DNA from: Neptunomonas phycophila
GTDB lineage: Bacteria > Pseudomonadota > Gammaproteobacteria > Pseudomonadales > Balneatricaceae
Assembly (NCBI RefSeq): GCF_001922575.1
Contig: NZ_MRCI01000001.1
Coordinates: forward strand, 1,054,001 to 1,118,000
Direction of reading: 5' to 3'
Length of the DNA stretch: 64,000 bases
The notes under the pieces were generated by a model, which was given only the letters and a program-made list of their open reading frames with translations, had not been told where the DNA came from and did not search any database. Position numbers and translations under genes: made by a program. Positions within the stretch are counted from its first letter, which is position 1. Each line of letters opens with the position of its first letter. Positions 36,770-45,861 of the stretch are shown here, piece after piece.

Positions 36770-37993
36770 ATGCGGATTACGTTAGAAAAAAGCATTTTAG
36801 TGTGTAACTCCGCATCGATTGATAATGATGAGATAAATTTAGTCGCTGATTTAAACAGCTGGTTTGTGTCGCGTGTTTCATCGATCGATGAGCTTACTAA
36901 AAGGATCGAGAGTGAACATTTTGATGTATTAATTGTTGGGTTATCAGAAAGCCCGGATCGTACGTTGAATGCGCTAACTGATATCATTCGAATCCGACCG
37001 GAGACTATCCGTATTGTCGTTTCTGGTCATCTTTCACCTGTTTTGGCCGCTCGCGTTGCCGAAGTGGCGCATTCATCGCTACAAGAAGGTTGTGGTGAAA
37101 TTGAAATCTCACAAGCTGTAGAACAAGCACTTAAAACAAGTGCGATGATCAATAAAAAAGAAATTCGTGAAGTGATTGGTCGTGTAAAACGTCTTCCTTC
37201 CTTACCCGATGTATATCAAGAGCTTAATCAAGCTTTGATTAATGGAAACTCCAGTGCAAAAGAGATAGCGGGCATTATCCAGCGTGATGCCGTTATGTCG
37301 GCAAAAGTACTTCAGTTAGTGAATTCGGCTTTTTTTGGTTTAGAACGACATATTTACCGATTAAACGAAGCTGTAACGATTCTAGGTGTGAGGCAAATCC
37401 GCGATTTGGCGTTGTCTCATCATTTATTCGAAGCCTTCCCTCAAGATGGTAGTTGGAGTAGTTTTTCGTTCGCACAAATTCAAACTCGTTCGCTAACTGT
37501 GGCGCGTTTTGCGCAGAATATATGCCGTGCGGTTAAAGCGGATCGTCATATTCAAGGGCTCGCTTTTTTGGCAGGGCTGCTACATGATTTTGGGATGATT
37601 GTATTGGCATCTAATGATCCTGAAAAATACAGATCAGTGATGGAAAAGGCCGCTGAGTTAAAGCAACCTTTATATGCACTTGAGAAACTAGATCTAGGTG
37701 TGTCTCACGCAGAAGCAGGGGCTTATCTGCTTGGGTTGTGGAATTTGCCGCCAAAAGTTGTCGAAGCCGTGTTGTTTCATCATTTTCCTAACAGCTGTCC
37801 GTCTAATGAGTTTCAACCGCTGACCGCAGTGCACATAGCTGACTCCCTGTTGCCTCCGGTAGGAACCGTAATTGACTGTCGTGTTACCAGTCAGATATCT
37901 ATTAAATATCTTGAGCGATTGGGGCTAAAAGGTGAACTTAATTATTGGGAAATGATGGCGGGTGAATACCGTGATCGTATGGATGGAGTATAG
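36770..37993 (+). CDS. HDOD-domain signalling protein with degenerate receiver-like N-terminus
   Basis: A 407-residue protein. The first 120 residues look like a CheY fold, but the strand that should end in the phosphoacceptor Asp reads DVLIVGLSES, so it is probably not phosphorylated. An HDOD domain (about 140-340) follows with RLPSLPDVYQELNQ and a retained HD-like LLHDFGMIVLAS. HDOD proteins act as signalling scaffolds, often tied to c-di-GMP or motility. ATG 36770 has GGAGG 8 bases upstream; ATG 36755 is an alternative. A terminator follows. Confidence 0.82.
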   Translation: MRITLEKSILVCNSASIDNDEINLVADLNSWFVSRVSSIDELTKRIESEHFDVLIVGLSESPDRTLNALTDIIRIRPETIRIVVSGHLSPVLAARVAEVAHSSLQEGCGEIEISQAVEQALKTSAMINKKEIREVIGRVKRLPSLPDVYQELNQALINGNSSAKEIAGIIQRDAVMSAKVLQLVNSAFFGLERHIYRLNEAVTILGVRQIRDLALSHHLFEAFPQDGSWSSFSFAQIQTRSLTVARFAQNICRAVKADRHIQGLAFLAGLLHDFGMIVLASNDPEKYRSVMEKAAELKQPLYALEKLDLGVSHAEAGAYLLGLWNLPPKVVEAVLFHHFPNSCPSNEFQPLTAVHIADSLLPPVGTVIDCRVTSQISIKYLERLGLKGELNYWEMMAGEYRDRMDGV

Positions 37994-38033
37994 CGAGCGC
38001 TATTGTCGTTGCACTTGCTTGTTGCCCTGATAG

Positions 38034-38057
38034 AATGCCCGCCCTTGGGCATTTTTT
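38034..38057 (+). terminator. Terminator after the HDOD gene
   Basis: Perfect 7-bp arms AATGCCC / GGGCATT, 6-base loop, then a T-run; 41 bases beyond the HDOD stop and upstream of trmA. Confidence 0.85.
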
Positions 38058-38085
38058 ATTTTAATCTTTACATTTGGGGTTCTCG

Positions 38086-39174
38086 ATGGCACTTCCTGAT
38101 ATTCAGCCGTCTCAATATGACAATCTTTTAGCGACTAAAGTGGCTGGTGTGCAGGCGCAGTTTTCAGCGTTCGATGTGCCTTCGGTTGAGGTCTTCGAAT
38201 CTCCCAAGACTCACTATCGCTTACGCGCTGAGTTTCGTGTGTGGCATGATGGCGATGACCTCTATTATGTTATGTTTGAACCCGGTGATAATAAAAATCC
38301 GATTCGCTTAGATGAGTGCACAATGGTTTCGCCGCGCATCCATGACATGATGTTCGAACTAATAGCCGTCATAAAAGCGGATCCGGCCATTCGTTTTAAG
38401 CTTTTTCAAATTGATTTTTTAAGTACTCTATCGGGTGAGCTGCTGGTTAGCTTGCTTTATCATCGTCCTATCGATGATGCGTGGAAGGCTGCCATTGAGC
38501 CTCTTCGCGAACGTTTTGGTATCGATATCGTCGGTCGGTCGCGTAAAAAGAAGCTGATCGTCGAGCGCGATTTTGTGATGGAAACGTTAGTGATTAATGG
38601 CCGTGAGTATCATTATAAACAAGTAGAAAACAGCTTCACTCAGCCTAACGGCATTGTCTGCCAAAAGATGATTGAGTGGGCGCTAGATGTGACTCAGCAT
38701 GCCTCTGGTGACTTGGTTGAGTTCTATTGCGGAAGTGGTAATTTTACTTTGCCGTTGGCGCAAAACTTTCGACGTGTTGTCGCTTGCGAAATCTCTAAAA
38801 CCTCTGTGCGAGCCGCTGAAGAAAACATAGCACGCAATAACATCGATAACCTTAATGTACTTCGTATGCCTTCGGAAGATCTAACCGCGGTACTGCAAGG
38901 TAAAAAAGAAACCCGTAAAGTTGCCGGTTTAGATTTGAATCAATGTGAGTTTAGCACTGTGTTGGTTGATCCTCCTCGGTCGGGGCTCGATGTTGAAACT
39001 ATCAAGCAAGTGAAACTGTACGATAATATCGTCTATATCAGTTGTAACCCCGAGACCTTGTATGAAAATTTGCAGTCCATTACGCAGACCCACCGAGTTG
39101 AACGCTTTGCGGTATTCGATCAGTTCCCCTATACACACCATTTAGAGTGCGGCGTTTATCTCGTTCGTAAATAA
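38086..39174 (+). CDS. trmA: tRNA (uracil-54-C5)-methyltransferase
   Basis: Makes ribothymidine in the T-loop of tRNAs with SAM. The 362-residue protein has the Rossmann motif EFYCGSGNFTLPLA, the VDPPRSGLD motif, and the nucleophilic Cys in YISCNPETL near the C-terminus, with the late Glu in HHLECGVYL. E. coli TrmA is 366 residues. ATG 38086 (MALPDIQPSQYD) follows GGGG; the upstream TTG is not needed. It probably has its own promoter after the preceding terminator. Confidence 0.95.
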   Translation: MALPDIQPSQYDNLLATKVAGVQAQFSAFDVPSVEVFESPKTHYRLRAEFRVWHDGDDLYYVMFEPGDNKNPIRLDECTMVSPRIHDMMFELIAVIKADPAIRFKLFQIDFLSTLSGELLVSLLYHRPIDDAWKAAIEPLRERFGIDIVGRSRKKKLIVERDFVMETLVINGREYHYKQVENSFTQPNGIVCQKMIEWALDVTQHASGDLVEFYCGSGNFTLPLAQNFRRVVACEISKTSVRAAEENIARNNIDNLNVLRMPSEDLTAVLQGKKETRKVAGLDLNQCEFSTVLVDPPRSGLDVETIKQVKLYDNIVYISCNPETLYENLQSITQTHRVERFAVFDQFPYTHHLECGVYLVRK

Positions 39175-39214
39175 ATTTATAGGTTCACTTTTTCTTTATA
39201 CGCTATAGCTTGAT

Positions 39215-39255
39215 AATTAAACAGTGTTCAATTATATTTTGAACACTGTTTAATT
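39215..39255. promoter_or_regulatory. Paired TetR-type operators (17-bp perfect inverted repeat)
   Basis: Two 17-base arms (39215-39231 and 39239-39255), exact inverse complements around a 7-base spacer. Each arm contains its own 15-base pseudo-palindrome of the form TTrAACAsTGTTyAA. Dyad centres are 22 bases apart, about two helical turns, so two dimers could bind on one face. The right arm ends 14 bases before the tetR ATG. Confidence 0.8.
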
Positions 39256-39269
39256 GGGTAGGCTGGTGA

Positions 39270-39881
39270 ATGGCTAGAAGAAATGATCACACTAAAGAGG
39301 AGCTAAGGGAACTGGCTCTCAATGCGGCTGAAGCGCTGGTAGCAAAAGAAGGCTTGTCGGGCTTGTCTGCTAGAAAAGTGGCTGCGTCCATTGGCTATTC
39401 AGCTGGCTCTCTATATCAACTGTTTGCGAGCATTGATGAGTTATGCTGGGAGCTCAACAGTCGCACTTTGTCGGTACTCTTGCAGCAATTGGTTGAGTCT
39501 GAACAACCTTGTGCGGCCCAAGAGCAATTGCACGCGTATGCGCTGTGTTACTACGAGTTTGCCATACGGCATACAAGCTCTTGGTCATTGTTGTTTGAAC
39601 ATAAATCCTCTACCTGCGATGCGTTACCTGTTAAGTTGACAGCACAAATTGAGGATTTATTTGCGCAAATTGAACGTCCTTTGATGCATTTGAATAAAAA
39701 CAAAACACCCAAAGAAGTTGCGCTCGCCGCTAAGACGTTATGGAGCGGAGTCCATGGTATTACCACATTAGCCGTTAACCGAAAGTTATTTTTATCGATC
39801 GATGGCGCAGAAATCGCGATGCTAGATTGCTTAATTTCCTCTTTTTTAGAGGGTTGGTGTAAGGAGAAACCAGCGTGTTAA
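39270..39881 (+). CDS. TetR family repressor
   Basis: A 203-residue regulator with N-terminal helix-turn-helix (LSARKVAASIGYSAGSLYQLF in 39364-39426) and a C-terminal WHG-like ligand domain (KTLWSGVHGITTLA). It overlaps the start of the acyltransferase fusion gene by 7 bases and is preceded by paired operators, so it most likely represses its own operon. The effector may be a fatty acid or acyl derivative, by analogy with neighbours; that is inference. Confidence 0.9.
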   Translation: MARRNDHTKEELRELALNAAEALVAKEGLSGLSARKVAASIGYSAGSLYQLFASIDELCWELNSRTLSVLLQQLVESEQPCAAQEQLHAYALCYYEFAIRHTSSWSLLFEHKSSTCDALPVKLTAQIEDLFAQIERPLMHLNKNKTPKEVALAAKTLWSGVHGITTLAVNRKLFLSIDGAEIAMLDCLISSFLEGWCKEKPAC

Positions 39882-42800
39882 CACTTTTAAAAATCCCTGG
39901 GTTTTTGGCGTTTTTGATGGTTGCATTTTTAAATGCATTTGTTGATTTGGGCCATAAAATCATCATACAAAATACATTGTTTAAGTCGTTTGATGGTGAT
40001 CAGCAGATTATTTTGACAGCTGTCGTTAATGCGCTGATTTTATTGCCTTTTATATTGATGTTGTCTCCTTCAGGTTTCATATCTACGCGTTTTTCTAAAC
40101 CGACTGTCATGCGTTGGGCGGCGCGCAGTGCTGTTGTTATTACTTCACTGATTACCCTGAGCTATTACCAAGGTTGGTTTGAACTGTCGTTTGCGCTGAC
40201 TTTTTTGCTAGCACTACAGAGCGCGGTATATTCGCCTGCCAAGTATGGCTTTATTCGTGATCTATTGGGTGCTGATCGCTTGAGCGAGGGTAACGGTTGG
40301 ATCCAGTCGGTAACGATGGTGGCGATCCTGTCAGGTATCGTAGTGTTTTCATTGATGTTTGAAGGACGTTTAGCGAGTGGCTCCTTGGGGCTTCCCCCTG
40401 ACCAAATACTGACTCAGATTGCGCCTTTGGGATGGTTTTTGATTGCATTCGCCGTGTTCGAGGCCGTTATGGCGCAACGTTTGCCGAATCATGTCCCCGA
40501 GAGTCCGCATGTTGCATTTGATTGGTCGGGCTATACTCGTGGACGTTTGTTGCGTGCAAATATGAAGGCACTGTGGGGCCGTCGGCGGGTAATAGAGTCA
40601 GTATTTGGCCTGGCTGTGTTTTGGACAATTAGCCAAATCATGCTGGCGGTTTTTCCGACGTATGCTGAGCAGAATCTGGGTGAAACCAATACGTTTATTA
40701 TTCAAGGGGCAATGGCGCTGGCTGGGATTGGTATTATGATCGGCTCGGCGATCGCAGGTCGGTTATCTCACCAGCATATTAATACCGGGCTTATTCCACT
40801 AGGTGCGTTGGGCGTTGCGCTGGGGTTGTGGTTGCTCCCATCGGCTACATCAATGATTTTTTCAGCAGGGATGTTCTTTTTAATTGGCGTTAGTGGGGCG
40901 CTAATGATTATCCCTTTAAACGCATTAATTCAGTTTCATGCTCCAGAAAAACAGTTGAGCACAGTATTGGCGGGTAATAATTTTATTCAAAATATTGCCA
41001 TGATAGCCGGTCTCATGGTGACAGTTGTCGCGTCGGTCATGGCGTTAGGAGCTGGATGGCTCTTATATCTTCTTGCGGGCGTGGCTACGTTAGGTGCATT
41101 TCATGCGGTTAAGCAGTTGCCTGAAGCGCTGATCCGCTTGCTCGTGTCTACAATCATTCGTCGTAAATATAACCTCAAAGTGTTGGGCTTCCATAATTTA
41201 GCAGCTGAAGGGCAGGGCATGCTGCTTTTGGGAAATCATATTAGTTGGTTGGATTGGGCAATGATTCAAATGGCTTGCCCTCGTCATATTCACTTTGTGA
41301 TGGAGCGATCAATTTACGAACGTTGGTACCTAAAGTGGTTTCTTAATGCGTATAAGGTAATTCCTATTTCGGGCGGGCATAGCCGTAAAGCACTCGAAGA
41401 TGTTAACCAGCTGCTAAAAGAAGGCGCCGTAGTCTGCCTGTTTCCTGAAGGTGCTATAAGTCACACTGGGCAATTGGGGGAGTTTAAGCGCGGATTTGAA
41501 ATAGCTGCTAAGGACAGTAATGCGGTTATTGTGCCTTTTTATCTTCGCGGACTTTGGGGTAGTCGTTTTTCTCGATCGGGTAGTAAGCTTCAAGAGACCT
41601 CTAAAGGCGGGATGAAGCGAGATGTAATCGTTGCATACGGCGAAGCGATGAATGCAGATTCAACGGCGGCTCAAGTGAAGCAAAAGGTATTTGAGTTGTC
41701 GATTAGTGCATGGCAAACATATACAGATACTTTGCCTTGTATAGATAAAGCCTTTGTTCAAACTATGAAGGCGGCCCCCGCTGCTTGGGCAATCACGGAT
41801 GTTGAAGGGCAGCCATTAAGCCATAGTCGATTGCTAACGGCAGTACTGCTGTTTAGAAAGCACATAAAGCGACTTAAGGGACAAAATATCGGCGTTCTTG
41901 TACCGACAAGCTCGGGCGGTGCCATAGCCAATATGGCCGGATTAATGGCAGGCAAAACGATTGTTAATCTAAATTATACCGCCTCAGAGGAAGCGGTCGG
42001 TGCAGCGATAGAACAGGCTGAGATTAACACCGTAATCACTTCAAAATTGTTTATGGCACGCCTCAAAACAAAAGGGTTTGCCATAGGAGAATGGCTAGAT
42101 GGTTGTGAAGTTGTTTATTTAGAAGATGTTCGCGATACATTCACTGCCGCTAGCCGCTTGCGAATGTTAGCCTTGGTCAAGCTATTGCCAGCAAGCTTGA
42201 TTAGTCTTTTATATTGTCGTTCAAAAGCGTTGGATGATACTGCCGCGATTCTCTTCTCATCTGGGAGTGAGGGGTTGCCCAAAGGCGTGATGCTTAGCCA
42301 TCGCAATATTATGGCTAATGCGAAGCAAATTGCAGATGTGCTGAATATGACAGATGATGATGTGGTTATGGCATCTCTGCCTCTTTTCCATGCATTTGGA
42401 TTGACGGCTACTTGTTATATGCCATTAATTTCTGGTGTTCCTATGGTGTGTCAACCCGACCCCACCGATGCTGTGGCCGTTGGTAAAGGCGTAGCACGTT
42501 ATCGAGCGACGCTCTTGTTTGGAACGTCAACTTTCTTCCGTTTGTACTCTCGTAATAAAAAATTACTACCCGAGATGTTCCGTAGTTTACGTATTACCGT
42601 ATCTGGCGCTGAAAAATTGCAACCCGAAGTTAGGGAGCAATTTGAGCTGCGTTTTAAGACAGAAATTGTAGAAGGTTATGGTTGTACGGAAACCACACCG
42701 GTGGCTGGTGTTAATTTACCTGATTATTTAGATACGCAATGGTGGCGGCTTCAAAAAGGTAATAAAGCAGGCACTATCGGAATGGCGTTGCCAGGCTCCA

Positions 42801-43327
42801 TGTTTCGGGTGGTTGATCCTGATACTCTGGAGACACTTCCTACCGGAGAGGCGGGGCTGATTCTGATTGGTGGTACACAAATCATGAAGGGCTATTTAAA
42901 TAACCCTGAGAAAACTCAGGATGTGATTGTGCTGCGTGATGGTGTCCGTTGGTACAAAAGTGGCGACAAGGGGTGGTTAGACGAAGATGGCTTCCTGACT
43001 ATCGTCGACCGTTATAGTCGTTTTGCCAAATTAGGTGGTGAGATGGTTGGCTTGTCCGATATTGAGGCGCGTGCCAAGAAGGCTCTAGCCTTGCCCGAAA
43101 CGCCGATGGTTGCCGTTAACTTACCGGACAGTAAGAAAGGTGAAAAGGTCGTGTTGCTTATCGAAGGAGAGGGTGATAGCTCAGAGGCGCGCAAACGGAT
43201 GGTCGATTCAGGAATGCCGGGGTTAATGATTCCTAGCAGTATTTATTTTGTGGAGTCAGTTCCTGTGTTAGGAAGCGGTAAAACAGACTTCGGGGCTGCT
43301 AAAAAGATGGCGCTCTCATGCAGTTGA
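39875..43327 (+). CDS. aas: Fused lysophospholipid flippase / acyltransferase / acyl-ACP synthetase (LplT-Aas)
   Basis: A 1150-residue three-part protein: MFS-type lysophospholipid transporter like LplT (1-400, about 12 helices), PlsC-type acyltransferase (about 430-620) with NHISWLD (HX4D, near 453) and FPEGAIS, and an adenylate-forming acyl-ACP/CoA synthetase (about 650-1150) with LFSSGSEGLPKGVML near 792 and YGCTETTP. Together these import lysophospholipid, activate a fatty acid and re-acylate it in membrane repair. In E. coli LplT and Aas are separate proteins. GTG start has AAGGAG 8 bases upstream. Confidence 0.92.
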   Translation: MLTLLKIPGFLAFLMVAFLNAFVDLGHKIIIQNTLFKSFDGDQQIILTAVVNALILLPFILMLSPSGFISTRFSKPTVMRWAARSAVVITSLITLSYYQGWFELSFALTFLLALQSAVYSPAKYGFIRDLLGADRLSEGNGWIQSVTMVAILSGIVVFSLMFEGRLASGSLGLPPDQILTQIAPLGWFLIAFAVFEAVMAQRLPNHVPESPHVAFDWSGYTRGRLLRANMKALWGRRRVIESVFGLAVFWTISQIMLAVFPTYAEQNLGETNTFIIQGAMALAGIGIMIGSAIAGRLSHQHINTGLIPLGALGVALGLWLLPSATSMIFSAGMFFLIGVSGALMIIPLNALIQFHAPEKQLSTVLAGNNFIQNIAMIAGLMVTVVASVMALGAGWLLYLLAGVATLGAFHAVKQLPEALIRLLVSTIIRRKYNLKVLGFHNLAAEGQGMLLLGNHISWLDWAMIQMACPRHIHFVMERSIYERWYLKWFLNAYKVIPISGGHSRKALEDVNQLLKEGAVVCLFPEGAISHTGQLGEFKRGFEIAAKDSNAVIVPFYLRGLWGSRFSRSGSKLQETSKGGMKRDVIVAYGEAMNADSTAAQVKQKVFELSISAWQTYTDTLPCIDKAFVQTMKAAPAAWAITDVEGQPLSHSRLLTAVLLFRKHIKRLKGQNIGVLVPTSSGGAIANMAGLMAGKTIVNLNYTASEEAVGAAIEQAEINTVITSKLFMARLKTKGFAIGEWLDGCEVVYLEDVRDTFTAASRLRMLALVKLLPASLISLLYCRSKALDDTAAILFSSGSEGLPKGVMLSHRNIMANAKQIADVLNMTDDDVVMASLPLFHAFGLTATCYMPLISGVPMVCQPDPTDAVAVGKGVARYRATLLFGTSTFFRLYSRNKKLLPEMFRSLRITVSGAEKLQPEVREQFELRFKTEIVEGYGCTETTPVAGVNLPDYLDTQWWRLQKGNKAGTIGMALPGSMFRVVDPDTLETLPTGEAGLILIGGTQIMKGYLNNPEKTQDVIVLRDGVRWYKSGDKGWLDEDGFLTIVDRYSRFAKLGGEMVGLSDIEARAKKALALPETPMVAVNLPDSKKGEKVVLLIEGEGDSSEARKRMVDSGMPGLMIPSSIYFVESVPVLGSGKTDFGAAKKMALSCS

Positions 43328-43457
43328 CTGATGCTTTAGCGGTTGTGCTTGAGCACTTGGCTAGTCATGAGTTAGATTCACTGTCATAATAGCTGACTAA
43401 ATTACTTGGTTTTAATGCCATGGCTTAACAGCGATGGTAAACAACGTGGAGATAAGT

Positions 43458-44297
43458 ATGCCGGCTGCTGCAAAATCAAATGGTCTTCCTGGTGTTAAAA
43501 AAGTTATTGCTGTGGCATCGGGTAAAGGGGGAGTTGGTAAATCAACTACCACTGCTAATTTAGCGCTTGCGTTAGCCGCAGGTGGTGCGCGTGTCGGAGT
43601 ATTAGACGCTGACATCTACGGTCCTAGTCAAGGCATGATGCTGGGTATTCCGGCCGGTATTCGCCCAGAACCTGTGGGCGAGAATGGTATGAAACCAGTT
43701 GTGGTGCTTGGTTTGCAGGCGATGTCCATCAGCTTATTGATTGATGAAAATACACCTATGGTATGGCGTGGCCCTATGGCCAGTGGTGCTTTGCAGCAGC
43801 TAGCCACTCAGACGCAATGGGATGATTTAGATTATCTAGTTATTGATATGCCACCTGGTACTGGTGACATACAATTAACCTTGGCGCAAAAAGTGGCTGT
43901 AGATGGGGCGGTTATCGTTACGACACCGCAAGATATCGCTTTGCTTGATGCCAAAAAAGGGATCGAAATGTTCCGTAAAGTTGATATTCCTGTTTTAGGA
44001 GTCATCGAAAATATGAGTACTCATGTGTGTAGCCAGTGCGGCCATGAAGAGCATATTTTTGGTGCGGGCGGGGGTGAGAAAATTGCTCAAGGCTACGATA
44101 CGGAACTTTTGGGCAGTTTGCCGTTAACGTTACAAATACGAGAACAGGCTGATAACGGTAAACCAACTGTCTTCGCTGAGCCAGAATCGGAGATAGCACA
44201 GCGATATAAAGCGATTGCACAGCAGGTTGTAAAGCAATTGGAGAAGCTCGACGCTGAGCCTTCATCCGTTCCTTTTATAGAAGTTTGTGATGATTAG
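43458..44297 (+). CDS. mrp: Mrp/ApbC family P-loop iron-sulfur carrier, lacking the N-terminal domain
   Basis: A 279-residue ATPase of the Mrp/NBP35 family that carries Fe-S clusters. The deviant Walker A GKGGVGKS, the VWRGPMASGAL segment, the DMPPGTGDIQLTLAQ motif and the bridging Cys pair CSQCGHEEHIFG are intact. Usual gammaproteobacterial Mrp (about 360-370 residues) has an extra N-terminal MIP18/DUF59-like domain of about 90 residues; only about 10 residues precede the P-loop domain here and the 130 bases upstream cannot encode it. ATG 43458 has GGAG 6 bases upstream. Confidence 0.9.
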   Translation: MPAAAKSNGLPGVKKVIAVASGKGGVGKSTTTANLALALAAGGARVGVLDADIYGPSQGMMLGIPAGIRPEPVGENGMKPVVVLGLQAMSISLLIDENTPMVWRGPMASGALQQLATQTQWDDLDYLVIDMPPGTGDIQLTLAQKVAVDGAVIVTTPQDIALLDAKKGIEMFRKVDIPVLGVIENMSTHVCSQCGHEEHIFGAGGGEKIAQGYDTELLGSLPLTLQIREQADNGKPTVFAEPESEIAQRYKAIAQQVVKQLEKLDAEPSSVPFIEVCDD

Positions 44298-44342
44298 CCA
44301 ACAAAACTGAGCGTTTGTGCTGTAAAGCGCCCTCGTTATAAG

Positions 44343-44383
44343 AAAAGCCGCATTAATATCGATGATATATGCGGCTTTTTTTT
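44343..44383 (+). terminator. Terminator after mrp
   Basis: 11-bp arms AAAAGCCGCAT / ATGCGGCTTTT with further ATATC/GATAT pairing inside, then more T. 45 bases past the mrp stop. Confidence 0.9.
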
Positions 44384-44438
44384 ACGAAAAAAGTTACAAT
44401 TAGCGGCTTTTAATTTTTTTGGGTATCGGAACAGGTTT

Positions 44439-45005
44439 ATGGGTATTAAGTCAGACAGCTGGATTCGCCAAATGGCGGAAGAACACGAAATGATTTCTCC
44501 GTTTGAGGCGAACCAAGTCCGCCATACGGCTAACGGACCTATCGTTTCTTACGGTACATCAAGTTATGGTTATGATGTTCGCTGTGCTGACGAATTTAAA
44601 ATCTTTACCAATATAAACTCATCAATTGTGGACCCAAAAGATTTTGATGAAGGCAGCTTTGTCGATATCAAATCGGATGTATGTATTATTCCGCCTAACT
44701 CTTTTGCTTTGGCGCGTACAGTTGAATACTTTAAAATCCCCCGTGATGTGTTAACTATTTGTTTAGGTAAAAGCACCTATGCGCGTTGCGGTATCATCGT
44801 GAACGTGACTCCATTAGAGCCAGAGTGGGAAGGGCATGTGACTTTAGAGTTTTCGAACACTACACCGCTACCTGCAAAAATATACGCTAATGAAGGCGTG
44901 GCTCAAATGCTATTTTTAGGTGCTGCCCAAGTCTGCGAAACATCGTATCGTGACCGTAAAGGTAAGTACCAAGGTCAAACTGGTGTAGTGGTTCCTCGTA
45001 CTTAA
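44439..45005 (+). CDS. dcd: dCTP deaminase
   Basis: Converts dCTP to dUTP for thymidylate synthesis. The 188-residue trimeric enzyme shows [48 protein letters not shown] with the catalytic Glu region, and the C-terminal [12 protein letters not shown] that closes on the substrate. The metG-mrp-dcd vicinity is common in gammaproteobacteria. It lies two bases before the next gene, so they are probably co-transcribed. Confidence 0.96.
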   Translation: MGIKSDSWIRQMAEEHEMISPFEANQVRHTANGPIVSYGTSSYGYDVRCADEFKIFTNINSSIVDPKDFDEGSFVDIKSDVCIIPPNSFALARTVEYFKIPRDVLTICLGKSTYARCGIIVNVTPLEPEWEGHVTLEFSNTTPLPAKIYANEGVAQMLFLGAAQVCETSYRDRKGKYQGQTGVVVPRT

Positions 45006-45006
45006 G

Positions 45007-45651
45007 ATGATGCAAACAAACCAACAACAAATTCTGGATTTCTGGGCGCAGGTGGAGCTGACAATTGATCAGCTTTTGCATAGCCGAGATGAAAACCAAT
45101 TTGATGCAGATGCACTGTTAACTGAGTATCGTGACACGCTGCAAAAAATTGATCAAAACCTTACTTTTCATTTTGAACGAGATGAAGATGAAGGGCCGAT
45201 TGAAATGATCTTTGGATGTGATGGCTATCCAGAATCTATTCACGCTGTATTATCGTTGGTGGGGGCGGCGCCTGCTTTATCAGGAATTCGCTTCAAAGCA
45301 TTCAACCATCGCTACGACCCAATACCAAACTTTATTAACGTGGCTGATGAAGTATGCGAATTGCGGGATTATTGGTACTCTTTGAACAGTATTGATAATA
45401 AGCTGCATTTGGCTATTTACATGCAAGAACCGCCGTCTATGTTAGATATGGATCCGCGCGTCGAAGCTGTGATGATTTTTTTAGACGCGCTAATCGGTGA
45501 GTATGAACTTATGACACGGGTTTGGGCGCTGGATTGGCTCAATTTGCCGGTAGACCCAATTGATTATGGGTTGAAGCCATTGGCTGAGTTACGTGATTCG
45601 TTTGATCGTTTAAAATCGGGCGTACCTGCAATCGGCATTATGATTCACTAA
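45007..45651 (+). CDS. Uncharacterised protein downstream of dcd
   Basis: A 214-residue soluble acidic protein I do not recognise. It has no signal peptide or membrane helices. Visible features: an N-terminal helical part, FHFERDEDEGPIEMIFGCDG, and a segment LVGAAPALSGIRFKAFNHRYD. The start is one of two adjacent ATG codons (45007, 45010). It follows dcd by one base, so it is expressed with dcd, but a role in nucleotide metabolism is only a guess. Codon use is like that of its neighbours. Confidence 0.7.
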   Translation: MMQTNQQQILDFWAQVELTIDQLLHSRDENQFDADALLTEYRDTLQKIDQNLTFHFERDEDEGPIEMIFGCDGYPESIHAVLSLVGAAPALSGIRFKAFNHRYDPIPNFINVADEVCELRDYWYSLNSIDNKLHLAIYMQEPPSMLDMDPRVEAVMIFLDALIGEYELMTRVWALDWLNLPVDPIDYGLKPLAELRDSFDRLKSGVPAIGIMIH

Positions 45652-45780
45652 GATCAATGATGGCCCATCACTCAATTGTTGGTCTGTGCCTAGACAGTGC
45701 AATAAAATATTTCATTACACCCTTGAGTTCTCAGGGGTTACATCCATATAAGTCTTAAGAAAAAAGCTTAACTTACGTAC

Positions 45781-45819
45781 GCGACCATGCTATCTATAAT
45801 CGAATAGCACGCGGGTCGC
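45781..45819. repeat. Two-part hairpin upstream of the duplicated-domain gene
   Basis: GCGACC pairs with GGTCGC and, inside, TGCTAT pairs with ATAGCA, separated by a small asymmetric internal loop (1 and 4 bases) with a 10-base apical loop. No T-run follows. It may be a weak transcription end for the dcd unit or a structured leader. Confidence 0.45.
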
Positions 45820-45861
45820 TATTGCCTTGATTAGAATTACTTGCTTTGGAAATGTATTAAT

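Noticed and set aside
43318-43389. A 22-codon reading frame starting inside the end of aas and ending before mrp, considered as a remnant of the missing Mrp N-terminal domain
   Set aside because: Too short, no ribosome site, and no clear similarity to the DUF59-like domain.
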